This document shows positions 43,241 to 52,600 of a DNA stretch of 64,000 nt, piece by piece (position 1 is the first letter of the stretch; each line of letters starts with the position of its first letter). The DNA lies in the NCBI GenBank assembly GCA_003522145.1, contig DPGD01000042.1:34763-98762 (forward strand). The letters run 5' to 3'. A program made the translations under genes and the position numbers. The notes beneath the pieces were generated by a model, which had not been told where the DNA came from, did not search any database, and saw only the letters and a program-made list of their open reading frames with translations. The DNA is from Clostridiales bacterium. Its GTDB lineage: Bacteria; Bacillota; Clostridia; Oscillospirales; CAG-272.

Positions 43241-45643
43241 TTATTTCACCACGATATTGACCAGTTTTCCGGGGACAACGATCTCTTTGACAATGGATTT
43301 GCCCTCCAAAAGCGGGGCGACCTTCGGATCGTTCTTGGCGGCGGCCAGCATCTCTTCTTTAGAAGCAAGTCTCTGAAGTGTGATCGTCCCCCGGAACTTT
43401 CCGCAGATCTGCAGAGCGATGTCAATGGTGTCCTCGATCGTTTTTTCTTCGTCATATTCCGGCCAGGCCGCTAAGGAGCAAAGTCCCTCAAAGCCTTCCT
43501 GCTCCCAAAGCTCCTCGCACAGATGGGGTGCAAAGGGACAGAGCAGCCGGAGAACCACCGAAAGCTCCTCCTTGGTCAGCGACCCCAGCTTTTCGATTTC
43601 GTTTTGCAGGGTCATCAATGCGGCAATGGCGGTGTTGAACTTCATTTCCTCAATATCGGAGGAAACCTTCCGGATGGTCTTGTGCAGAAGGGTGGTCAAG
43701 CCCTTGGTTTCGCCTTCGCCCTTTACTCTGGAGGGCAGGTCGGCCACCCGCTCTAAATACCGTTTGCAACCCTTCACCGAGCTGTCGCTCCAGGGGGCGG
43801 CGGCACCGTAATCCCCCATGAAGAGCACATAAGTGCGCAGGGTGTCGGCACCGTACTGCTCCACCACATCCAGAGGATCCACCACATTTCCGAGAGACTT
43901 GGACATCTTCACCCCGTTGGCCCCCAGAATCATGCCCTGGGCCGAACGCTTGGAATAGGGTTCCTTGGTGGGCACCACGCCGATGTCATAGAGGAACCGA
44001 TGCCAGAAGCGGGAGTAGATCAGGTGTCGGGTTACATGCTCCATACCGCCGTTATACCAGTCCACCGGCAGCCAGTATTTCAGTTTTTCCGGGTCTGCCA
44101 GGCACTGATCGTTGAGCGGATCAATATAGCGTAAGAAATACCAAGAGGAGCCGGCCCATTGCGGCATGGTGTCGGTTTCTCTCTTGGCCTTTCCGCCGCA
44201 CTTGGGGCAAGTGCAGTTCACAAAGGACTCAATCTTGGCAAGAGGGCTTTCTCCCCCTTCTCCGGGGGCAAAATTCTCCACTTCCGGCAATTTCAAGGGC
44301 AGCTCCTCGTAGGGAACGCCCACCATGCCGCACTTGGGGCAGTGAACGATGGGAATAGGCTCGCCCCAGTATCTTTGCCGGTTGAAGGCCCAGTCCTTCA
44401 TTTTATACTGAACGCCCTTTTCGCCGAGGCCCTGTTCTTCCAAATAGTTCAGCATGGCGGCGATGGAATCCTTTTTGTTGGTGTATCCGTCTAAGAATCC
44501 GGAATTGACCATTTCGCCGTCACCCGTGTAGGCCTCTTTGGAAATGTCGCCGCCTTTGATGACCTCGATGATGTCAATACCGAATTTCTTGGCAAAGGCA
44601 TAGTCCCGCTCGTCGTGGGCGGGCACGGCCATGATGGCGCCGGTTCCGTAGCCCATCATGACATAGTCGGAAATGTAGATGGGAATTTCCTTCCTATTCA
44701 GCGGGTTCACGGCCGAGATACCTTCAATACGCACGCCGGTCTTGTCCTTTGTCAGCTGTGTCCGCTCAAATTCGGTCTTTTTGGCGCATTCGTCCTTGTA
44801 AGCGTCCAGCGCTTCCTTGTTTGTAATTTTGTCCCGCAGAGTGTCCAACAGCGGATGCTCCGGAGCGATGACCATGAAGGTCACGCCGAAAAGAGTGTCG
44901 CAACGGGTGGTGTAGATGCGCAGGCGCTCCTCGCTGTCCTTGATTTTGAAATTCACAAAGGCACCGTAGGATCTGCCGATCCAGTTTTCCTGCTGCATCC
45001 GGATGTTGGCAGGGAAATCCACCTCATTCAGTCCCTCCAACAGCTTGTCCGCATAGGCGGTGATCCGAAGATACCACACATCCTTGGATTTCTGCACCAC
45101 ATCGCTGTGGCAGATGTCGCACTTTCCTCCCTGGGAATCCTCGTTGGAAAGCACCACCTTGCAGGAAGGACAGTAATTGACCAAGGTCTTATCCCGGAAA
45201 ACCAGTCCGTTGTCGAACATCTTCCGGAAAATCCACTGGGTCCACTTGTAGTATTTTTCGTCGGTGGTGTCGACCGTCCGGCTCCAGTCAAAGCCGAAGC
45301 CTACCTTCTTCAACTGTTCCGTAAAGTGGGTAATGTTCCGGTCGGTAACGATCCGGGGGTGTATTCCGTTTTTTATGGCGTAGTTCTCGGTGGGAAGGCC
45401 GAAGGCATCAAACCCGATGGGAAACAGCACATTATAGCCCTGCATCCGCCGTTTTCTGGTGATGACCTCCATGCCGGAGTAGGCCTTGATGTGTCCCACA
45501 TGCATTCCCGCACCGGAGGGGTAGGGAAATTCAATCAGCCCGTAGAATTTGGGCATGGAAAAGTCATCCTTGGCAGCGAAGCACTGATCCTTTTCCCAAC
45601 GGTCCTGCCACTTTTTTTCAATGGTTTTATAGTCGTATTTCAT
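43241..45643 (-). CDS. leuS: Leucine-tRNA ligase
   Basis: 800 aa, full-length class I synthetase. The HIGH-type motif is HVGHIKAY (48-55), and the KMSKS loop appears in NGVKMSKSLGNVVDP. The editing domain (about 220-420) includes TRCDTLFGVTFMV and VPAHDERDYAFA. A zinc-type Cys set occurs in the WYLRI/CDICH and CPKCG regions. It charges tRNA-Leu in the cytoplasm. ATG 45643 has AAAGGA 7 nt upstream; the longer frame overlaps rsfS and is unlikely. It is the last gene of the minus-strand housekeeping block, 14 bp after rsfS. Confidence 0.97.
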   Translation of the reverse strand: MKYDYKTIEKKWQDRWEKDQCFAAKDDFSMPKFYGLIEFPYPSGAGMHVGHIKAYSGMEVITRKRRMQGYNVLFPIGFDAFGLPTENYAIKNGIHPRIVTDRNITHFTEQLKKVGFGFDWSRTVDTTDEKYYKWTQWIFRKMFDNGLVFRDKTLVNYCPSCKVVLSNEDSQGGKCDICHSDVVQKSKDVWYLRITAYADKLLEGLNEVDFPANIRMQQENWIGRSYGAFVNFKIKDSEERLRIYTTRCDTLFGVTFMVIAPEHPLLDTLRDKITNKEALDAYKDECAKKTEFERTQLTKDKTGVRIEGISAVNPLNRKEIPIYISDYVMMGYGTGAIMAVPAHDERDYAFAKKFGIDIIEVIKGGDISKEAYTGDGEMVNSGFLDGYTNKKDSIAAMLNYLEEQGLGEKGVQYKMKDWAFNRQRYWGEPIPIVHCPKCGMVGVPYEELPLKLPEVENFAPGEGGESPLAKIESFVNCTCPKCGGKAKRETDTMPQWAGSSWYFLRYIDPLNDQCLADPEKLKYWLPVDWYNGGMEHVTRHLIYSRFWHRFLYDIGVVPTKEPYSKRSAQGMILGANGVKMSKSLGNVVDPLDVVEQYGADTLRTYVLFMGDYGAAAPWSDSSVKGCKRYLERVADLPSRVKGEGETKGLTTLLHKTIRKVSSDIEEMKFNTAIAALMTLQNEIEKLGSLTKEELSVVLRLLCPFAPHLCEELWEQEGFEGLCSLAAWPEYDEEKTIEDTIDIALQICGKFRGTITLQRLASKEEMLAAAKNDPKVAPLLEGKSIVKEIVVPGKLVNIVVK

Positions 45644-45657
45644 AACGGCGTCCTTTC

Positions 45658-46053
45658 TCAGTCTTTTTTTCGGAGCTGTGCCGAAATATCCTCTTCGGTC
45701 GCCGCTTCCCAAAGCTTTTCCAAATTATAGAAGGTGCGGGTTTCTTTATTGAAAATGTGGACGATCACCGAGTGAAAGTCCAGAACGATCCAACTGGCTT
45801 CGTTGTAGCCTTCGATCGTCCGGGGAGGACGGTTGCACAGCCCCATTTTATACTCCAGTTCGCCAGCGTAGGAACGAAGCTGGGTGTTGCTGTTTCCGTT
45901 GCAGAGAACGAAATAGTCGGCAAGAATGGTCTTTTCCTCCACATGGAGCAGTTTGATCCCCTTAGCGTCCTTGTAGTCTAAGATGTCGATAATCTTATCT
46001 GCCACCTCTCTGGGGGACGCTGAAGACAGATCCGTGATTTTGATTTCTTCCAT
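45658..46053 (-). CDS. rsfS: Ribosomal silencing factor RsfS
   Basis: 131 aa. DUF143/RsfS core: ADKIIDILDYKDAKGI, TILADYFVLCNGNSNTQLRS, EGYNEASWIVLDFHSVIVHI and FYNLEKLW. It binds L14 on the large subunit and blocks joining when nutrients are low. It follows nadD-yqeK, as in many Firmicutes, but here a family E element lies in the gap. GAAAGGAAT precedes the ATG. Confidence 0.96.
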   Translation of the reverse strand: MEEIKITDLSSASPREVADKIIDILDYKDAKGIKLLHVEEKTILADYFVLCNGNSNTQLRSYAGELEYKMGLCNRPPRTIEGYNEASWIVLDFHSVIVHIFNKETRTFYNLEKLWEAATEEDISAQLRKKD

Positions 46054-46115
46054 TGGTATTCCTTTCTTTTGGGAACTCCCACTCAGTATAGCACAGTTCC
46101 TTTTATTTTACAAGT

Positions 46116-46272
46116 GGGCACCTCTAAAAATTCCCCGCTCACCGGGCAACGGCGTCCTGGTCTCAGAGCTTCGCCGGAAAAAGACTTCATACCAAAATAT
46201 CCCGGCATTTTTTCGTCCCGTTCTTCACAAAGACCGCTTGCTGACGAATATCCTTTGCATTCAGAGGCTCCC
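46116..46272. repeat. Family E element, copy E2
   Basis: 157 bp with ends GGGCACCTCT (46116-46125) and AGAGGCTCCC (46263-46272), imperfectly inverted. Internal blocks shared with E1: TTCCCCGC, CGGGCAACGGCG, TTTCGTCCCGTTCTTC and GACGAATATCCTTTGCATTCAG. It lies between nadD and rsfS, and its right end overlaps the last codons and stop of nadD. Confidence 0.75.
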
Positions 46273-47481
46273 AAGCTTCTTTTCATAGAAATTCAAGGCA
46301 GAAAGGGTCAGAGGATGAATTCGGTTTCCCTTTTTACGAAGATTTTCCACCACCTCACGCAGATAAAGAAGCATACAGAATTCTAAGTGCTCCACGGGGT
46401 TTTCCTCTATGTCTTTATAAAAGAGGTCGTGCAATTTCCGGCAGGAGGGGTAGGGGCGGGTTTCCTCAATATAATCGGCCAAGCACAGAAGCATTTCACC
46501 GATAGTCATATTTTCCTTTCCGGTTGTGTGGCAGGCAATTGCCGAAACACCGGAGGGCTCCAAAGAGAAGAGCTTTTCCGCCAAGGCCGCTCCGGTATAC
46601 TGGTGCAGAATTGCCGGGGAAAGAAGGTCCTCTTTTGAAAGGAAAAGGCGCAGGTCCTTTGCCAGTTCCTTTTGCTCCTCCAATGTTTTTTCGTGGGTCA
46701 GGTCGTGGAGAAGTGCGGCTTTTTGAAGAATAAAAGCTTCCCCTGCCGGAAGATCGAAAAAGGACAGCATTTTTTCCAATTCCCGCCGCACCGACTGCAC
46801 ATGGGCAAAACGCTTTGCTGAGAGAGCATTCCTCAGATACTCTTCTATTTTGGCAAGCTGACCTTCCTGAAAGAAAAACAGGTTCCGGCTTTTTATATAG
46901 TCGTAAACGGCCGGGCAGAGCAGGGCGGAGGGGTCCTCCCCGTTCTTCAGAAGTTCTCTGATTTCCGTGGAGGAGGCCCTGAAGGGCACAAAGTCCGAAA
47001 GGAGAATGCGGGCGCCGTACAAATCCTCCAATCGGCGTTTTTGTTCCTTAAAGGTCTGCTCCGGCAGGTCTTTTTCTCTGCGGTTCAGCACTAAGGTGCA
47101 GAGACGGAGCAGTATTTCAGGATGTTTCCAGCTTTCAAAGGAGAGAAACATATCGCTTCCCACCGCAAGAAACAACTCGGTTCCGGGAGCAGCAAAATGC
47201 TCGGCTGTCTCGAAAGAATAGCTTTTTCCGGCTTTTTTCAGTTCATAATCGGAAACGAAAATCCGTCTTGCGCCGCAATTTTCCTTTGAAAAGGTCAGTT
47301 CGGTCATGAAAAACCGCTCTTCCGGCCCGGCGTTACCCTGCAGGGTCTTGTGAGGCGGCTCCCCGGCCGGCAGAATGTACAGCTCGTCTAAAGCGCATTC
47401 GTCATAGAAGGAAAGGGCACTTTTCAGGTGTCCCTTGTGGGGAGGAGCAAAGCTTCCGCCGTAAATACCGACTCTTTTCAT
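46261..47481 (-). CDS. nadD: NadD-YqeK fusion: NaMN adenylyltransferase with HD domain
   Basis: 406 aa, two enzymes in one chain. Residues 1-200: nicotinate mononucleotide adenylyltransferase, with GGSFAPPHKGH (His15, His18) and SSTEIREL, making NaAD in NAD synthesis. Residues 205-390: a YqeK HD hydrolase with His226 and ALLHDLTHE (His259, Asp260), a family that splits Ap4A-type dinucleotides. In many Firmicutes the two are adjacent genes. The C terminus (GSL, stop) lies in the end of family E copy E2. It overlaps the yhbY-like gene by 4 bp. Confidence 0.93.
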   Translation of the reverse strand: MKRVGIYGGSFAPPHKGHLKSALSFYDECALDELYILPAGEPPHKTLQGNAGPEERFFMTELTFSKENCGARRIFVSDYELKKAGKSYSFETAEHFAAPGTELFLAVGSDMFLSFESWKHPEILLRLCTLVLNRREKDLPEQTFKEQKRRLEDLYGARILLSDFVPFRASSTEIRELLKNGEDPSALLCPAVYDYIKSRNLFFFQEGQLAKIEEYLRNALSAKRFAHVQSVRRELEKMLSFFDLPAGEAFILQKAALLHDLTHEKTLEEQKELAKDLRLFLSKEDLLSPAILHQYTGAALAEKLFSLEPSGVSAIACHTTGKENMTIGEMLLCLADYIEETRPYPSCRKLHDLFYKDIEENPVEHLEFCMLLYLREVVENLRKKGNRIHPLTLSALNFYEKKLGSL

Positions 47482-48011
47482 TTGCTTTTCCTGGAAACCG
47501 TATAGCTTCCGCCCTTAGAGGAAGGCTTTCCGGCAGATCTTGAAGAGGTTTTCTTTACCGATGGGGAGGAGCTTGGGCGGAAGGTTCTTCTCTGCGGACG
47601 GAAGGAGCTTTGGGGTGCCTCCTCCGGACCGCCTGCCGATCTTCCTCTGCGCAGTGGCTTTTTAGGGGCGGGAGTCTTCTTTTTTGCCGGCAGTTTGGTT
47701 TCTCTTTCGATTTCGCAGAAATTTAAAAGGTCGTATTTCCGGTGCTCCGGAGAGACGCGGAAGAGGACGAATTTGTTGCCGATCACCTGAACGCCCTCGG
47801 CCTCCAAGGCTTCGGCAATGCCGTCGCAGGCCTCTCTGGGCGTATACTCGCAGTTTTCAAGGCATTTGATTTTCACTAACTCCTTGGCGGTCAGGGCATC
47901 GTCAACGGCAGAAAGAAGTGTTTCGGAAATACCTCCTTTTCCGATCTGAAAGGAGGTGTCCTCCTTGGTGGCTTTTGAGCGCAAAAAGGCGCGTTGTTTA
48001 CTGGTGAGCAT
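47478..48011 (-). CDS. yhbY: YhbY-type CRM-domain RNA-binding protein
   Basis: 177 aa. CRM domain at 1-97: MLTSKQRAFLRSKATKED, IGKGGISETLLSAVDDALTA, LVKIKC and VIGNKFVLFR, linked to ribosome assembly. The GKGG loop of the family is seen. A long basic Ser/Arg/Lys/Pro tail (100-177), not found in short YhbY proteins, likely adds RNA contacts. It lies between rdgB and nadD, as expected for the cluster. Confidence 0.93.
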   Translation of the reverse strand: MLTSKQRAFLRSKATKEDTSFQIGKGGISETLLSAVDDALTAKELVKIKCLENCEYTPREACDGIAEALEAEGVQVIGNKFVLFRVSPEHRKYDLLNFCEIERETKLPAKKKTPAPKKPLRRGRSAGGPEEAPQSSFRPQRRTFRPSSSPSVKKTSSRSAGKPSSKGGSYTVSRKSK

Positions 48012-48016
48012 AGTGT

Positions 48017-48622
48017 TTATTCCTTCAATTCTTTTTTGAGCAGTTGGGTAAAGAGCTCAAGGGCTCTTGCCCGGTGGGAAATGCGGTTTTTCTCTCCGGC
48101 AGAAAGTTCTCCGAAGGTTTTGGAAAGCGGTTCGTAGAGAAAAAGCGGATCGTAGCCGAAGCCGGCCGTTCCTTTGTAGTCGGTTAAAATTTTTCCCGCA
48201 CATTCCCCTCGGACGGTGAATTCCTTCTGCTTTTCCGGAAGGACCAGAGCAATCACCGAAACGAAGCGGGCGGTGCGCTGGCTCTTGGGAACACCCTCCA
48301 AGGCCGCAAGCAGTTTCCGGTTGTTCCGTTCGTCATTACAGGGTTCCCCGGCATAGCGGGCAGAATGCACGCCCGGCGCTCCTTTGAGCGCCTCCACCTC
48401 CAAGCCCGAATCGTCTGCCATAGAGGGGTAGCCGTAGGCGGAAACCGCACGGGCTTTGATCAAAGCATTTTCTTCAAAGGTGGCACCGGTCTCTGCAATT
48501 TCTGCGGAAAAGCCGATGTCCGCTAAGGACAGAAGCTCGATCTTGTCCGAAATATCCCGGCGCAGGATCGCCCGGATCTCCTTAATTTTGTGAGGATTGT
48601 TGGAGGCTAAAACGATTTTCAT
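48017..48622 (-). CDS. rdgB: RdgB/HAM1 non-canonical purine NTP pyrophosphatase
   Basis: 201 aa, normal length. It hydrolyses dITP, XTP and similar to the monophosphate. LASNNPHKIKEI at the start, then DDSGLEVEALKGAPGVHSARYAG, GYDPLFLYEPLSKTFGEL and ISHRARAL are the family motifs. It lies just upstream of the yhbY gene, with a 5-bp gap. A hairpin at 48673 separates it from ftsY. Confidence 0.97.
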   Translation of the reverse strand: MKIVLASNNPHKIKEIRAILRRDISDKIELLSLADIGFSAEIAETGATFEENALIKARAVSAYGYPSMADDSGLEVEALKGAPGVHSARYAGEPCNDERNNRKLLAALEGVPKSQRTARFVSVIALVLPEKQKEFTVRGECAGKILTDYKGTAGFGYDPLFLYEPLSKTFGELSAGEKNRISHRARALELFTQLLKKELKE

Positions 48623-48672
48623 GACCGCTCCTTTACGATAAGAACAAATGAGGGAATGCGTGTGCTTTTTGC

Positions 48673-48709
48673 CTCTGTCGGAAAGCAGTCAAAAGCCTTT
48701 CCGGCAGAG
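48673..48709. other. Long imperfect hairpin between ftsY and rdgB
   Basis: CTCTGTCGGAAAG / CTTTCCGGCAGAG with an 11-nt loop. T-runs precede and A-runs follow on the + strand and the order is the same on the minus strand, so it is not an intrinsic terminator. It could be an mRNA processing or stabilising element. Confidence 0.5.
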
Positions 48710-48750
48710 AAAAACGGGAAGTCCTGTGCGGTATTCAGAGAAAAAGGGGG

Positions 48751-49662
48751 TTAATTCCGGTCAAAAAGGGCTTCCACAAAGCTTTTGGCTTCAAAGGGCT
48801 GCAGATCGTCGATTTTTTCTCCGACGCCCACAAATTTCACCGGAATGTCCAGCTCTTCCTTCACCGAGAAGACAATTCCGCCTTTGGCGGTTCCGTCTAA
48901 CTTTGTCAGCACCAGACCGGTGATCTGGGCGGTGTTTTTGAATTCTTTTGCCTGATTGACGGCATTCTGACCGGTGGTGGCATCGATGACCAGAAGGTTT
49001 TCTCTGGAGGCATCGGGCAATTCTCTTGCCAGGATCCGGTTGATTTTGGAAAGCTCATCCATTAGATTTTTCTTGTTGTGCAAACGCCCGGCGGTATCCA
49101 CGATCAGCACATCGGCGTTGCGCTTTTTGGCGGCGGAGACGGCGTCAAAGACCACGGCGGCCGGGTCTGCGCCCTCTCCCTGTTTAATTAGATCCACGCC
49201 CACCTGATCGGCCCAAACCTGGAGCTGATCGATCGCACCGGCCCGAAAGGTGTCGGCGGCGGCTAAGATCACCTTTTTGCCTTCTGCCTTCAGTTGGGCG
49301 CTCAGTTTGGCAATGGTGGTGGTTTTTCCGACACCGTTCACGCCGATCACCAGAATCACCGACGGGGTGGTATTAAGATGCAGTCCCTCATCCTCCCCGA
49401 TAGCCTTGACCAAGATTTCCTTCAGAATCTCCAGAGCTTCGTCTCCGCCCTGAATTTTCTGCTCCTTCAGCTCGTTGCGCAGCTCGGAAATGATTTTTTC
49501 GGAGGAAGCGTAGCCCACATCTGCCATGATCAGCAGTTCTTCCAGCTCCTCCAAAAGCTCTTCGTCCACCTTGCGCATATTCTTGAAGAGCTCATGAACC
49601 TGTCCGAAAACGCTGTCCTTTGTTTTTTTCAGTCCTTCCTTGATTTTAGAGAAAAATCCCAT
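48751..49662 (-). CDS. ftsY: Signal recognition particle receptor FtsY
   Basis: 303 aa, short A-domain-less form common in Firmicutes. NG domains: helical N region at 1-85, then G1 GVNGVGKTTTIAKLS, G2 DTFRAGAIDQL, G3 DTAGRLHNKKNLM and G4 TKLDGTAKGG. It receives ribosome-SRP complexes at the membrane. It lies 13 bp downstream of smc, as in many clostridial clusters. Confidence 0.97.
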   Translation of the reverse strand: MGFFSKIKEGLKKTKDSVFGQVHELFKNMRKVDEELLEELEELLIMADVGYASSEKIISELRNELKEQKIQGGDEALEILKEILVKAIGEDEGLHLNTTPSVILVIGVNGVGKTTTIAKLSAQLKAEGKKVILAAADTFRAGAIDQLQVWADQVGVDLIKQGEGADPAAVVFDAVSAAKKRNADVLIVDTAGRLHNKKNLMDELSKINRILARELPDASRENLLVIDATTGQNAVNQAKEFKNTAQITGLVLTKLDGTAKGGIVFSVKEELDIPVKFVGVGEKIDDLQPFEAKSFVEALFDRN

Positions 49663-49675
49663 AGCCTGTCCTTTC

Positions 49676-52600
49676 TTACACTTTCAAGCCGGTTTTGGCT
49701 TCTACTTCGTTCAGATGCAGAGGCAAAACCTTGGAAATACCCCGCTCGCTCATGGTGACGCCGTACATGGTGTCCGCCTGTTCCATGGTGCCTCTGCGGT
49801 GGGAAATGATGATGAATTGGGTCTTGTCGCTGTAGTTCTTCGCATAGCTTGCAAAGCGGGCAACATTTACCTCATCTAAGGCCGCTTCGATTTCGTCCAG
49901 GAGGCAGAAGGGGGCCGGCGTGACCCGCAGAATTGCAAAAAAGAGTGCGATTGCCACGAAAACCTGCTCGCCTCCCGAAAGGAGAGCCAGACTCTTGATG
50001 ATCTTTCCCGGAGGGGCGACGCTGATCTCAATGCCGCTTTCCAGCACATTTTCCGGATCGGTCAGGGACAGCTCCGCCGTGCCGCCGCCGAACAGCTCGG
50101 CGAACACGATGCGGAAATTGTCGTTGATCTCCGAAAACACCTGAGAAAACCGGAGCTTCATCTCCTTTTCTAAGTCGGAAATGATGCCGTTCAGTTCATT
50201 TCGGGCTGTGGTCAGGTCCTTGTATTGGCCGGAAAGGGCATCATAGCGTTCCTTGACCTCGGCATATTCCTCAATGGCGCCCACATTGACCGCACCCAGT
50301 TCTCTCAAACGGTTGCGCAACTTGTTCTGCCTGCTGATCGTTTCATTCCGGTTCTCTTCGGTGACCGGGGGATAGTTTAACTCCTTGGAAGCGCTGTAGG
50401 TCAGCTCGTATTCGTCCCAGAGCTTGGAGCTGTAGCGCTCCTGCTCGGTTTTGATGGCTTCCAGATTGCCTTCCAGTTTGGTGCATTCCTTGAGAAGAAT
50501 TTCCCGGTGGCTGCTCTTTTCCTTCTGCTTCAGGCGGATTTCGGCGTTCTGCTTTTCAAAATCCTCATTTTCCCTGCGTAACCACTCGTCTTCCTCGGCC
50601 AAAGCGGCAATCTTTTCAAAAAGGGCTTTGGAAAGTGCCTCGGCTTCGGCCTTTTTGCGCACACAGTCGGCCTTTTTTTGTCCGAGGAGCGTTTTGGAGG
50701 AAGAAAGCTCCTCCGCTTCCTTTTGCAGGGCGGAAATCTGCAGGGAGATCTTCTGAAATTCTCGCTCGGAAGAGACAAAGTCCTTCTCAAAAGCGCTTTT
50801 TTGCAGGAGAAGTCCGTTCTTTTCTTCGATTTCCTTTTCTCTGCGGTCGTTCAACTCTTGTGCTTCCTTAGAAAGCCGGTCGGTTTCCGCCTGCTTCGCG
50901 GCGACGGTCGAAACCGCTTCCCGGATTCTTTCTTCCATTTCGGCCTTGCGGGAATGATAGTTCTTCATTTCCTCAGACAGGGCGTCCAGGCTCTTTGAAA
51001 GAGCCTCCTTTTGTTTCTGATCGTCCTCCAGCTTGGCTTTTTTCACCTTGAAGTCGGTGTCCTCAGAGGCATACATCACATTGAGAATTTCCAGCATCTG
51101 ATTTTGCCGGTCCTTTTCCGAATGCAGTTCCTCGGCCTTTTTGTCAAGCGACTCCCGCTCTTTTTCAAGGGCGGCGCTGGTTTCCTTCAGCTTTTCCAGT
51201 TCCTTTTCAAGGCGCAGAATTTCCGCTCCTCTTGAGAGAATTCCCCCGTCCTTCTTGGTGGAACCGCCGGTGAAGGAACCGCCGGCATTGATGACCTGGC
51301 CGTCTAAAGAAACGGTTTTGAATTTGTAAGAGAAGGCTTTGGAAATCTCCGAAGCATGGTCCAGCGTGTCACAGATGACCGTTCTGCAAAGCAGATATTC
51401 CAGAACCGGACGGTAATGCTCGTCGAAGGACACCAGATTGTGGGCGATTCCTACAAAGCCGGGGAAGGAGGAGAGGCGCTGGTAGTTCACCTCCAAAGGC
51501 TGGGGGCGCATGGTGGTCAGCGGGTAGAAGGTGGCTCTGCCGGCTCCCTCCCGCTTTAACTCACCAATGGCATTCTTGGCGTCCTGTTCATTTTCGGTGA
51601 CAATATTCTGCAAACCGGCACCCAAGGTGATCTCGATGGCAACGGCGTAGCGCTCCTCCACCGAAAGCAGTTTTGAAACCGGACCGCAGATGCCTTGAAG
51701 CGTTCCGTCGGCGGCCTTGTTCATCACATGGCGCACGGACCCGGCGTAGCCCTCAAAATGCTCTTCCATCCGGCGCAACAGCCGTATACGCTCGGCCACA
51801 GTGTTATACAACACCTGATTCTGGTTCAGAAGCCCGTTCTTTTCGGCTTTTCCCTCTTCTGTCCGTTCGATTTCCCGGTCGATCTGGTCGAGTTTTTCCC
51901 GGACGGAAGCAAGCTTATTCTGGTATTCTCTGAGATTTTCCTCTGCCCGCAGAAGCTCTTCGCCGCTTTTCTTCATCCGCTCGCTCCGTTGGGCAAGCTC
52001 CTCCTCTAACTCCTCCTTGCGCTGTGCTTCGCTGGTTTTGCTGCCCTCTAGGGTGGACAGCTCCAGCCGCAGGGCTTGCAGGGCGTCCTTGGAATTCTCC
52101 ACTTCCTCCTCGGCTCTGTCTCTGGCGGAAGCAAGGGCCCCGATTTCGCTCCTTGTGGCTTCAATCTGTTCCTGCTTGGCCGCTAAGGATTTTTCAATGT
52201 CTCCAAGGCTCTTTTCGGTTTCTTTTTTGCTGTTCTGAAGGTCGGACAGGCGGACAAGCGCCCCTTTCCCCTCCTCGTTTTTCTTTTTTATTTCCTCATC
52301 CAGCCGAATGCTTTCTCTGCCTAAATGCTCCTCGTCCCGTTCGGCAAGCAGAAAGGCTGCATCTGCCTGATGCTTTTCCTCGGTCAGTTTTCCCGATTCC
52401 TTGTGGGCATTTTCGCTCTTTTCCTGATTTTCACGCATTCTTGCAAAGAGCCGTTCGGTCTGCTTGTCCAAACTCTGCAGGGAGTCCTCGGCCATTTCCA
52501 GCTCGTGCTTTGAAATCTCGTAGCGCTCCTGCAATTTTTCACTGCGCCGGCGAACGGAATCGATCTCATAAAGCCAAAGACTGACATCTGCCTCCTTTTT

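Noticed and set aside
45644..45712. Longer leuS start at 45712
   Set aside because: It would overlap rsfS, and the ATG at 45643 has AAAGGA at proper distance and the typical LeuS N terminus.
48673..48709. Intrinsic terminator between ftsY and rdgB
   Set aside because: A good stem, but T-runs precede and A-runs follow on either strand, the reverse of a terminator.
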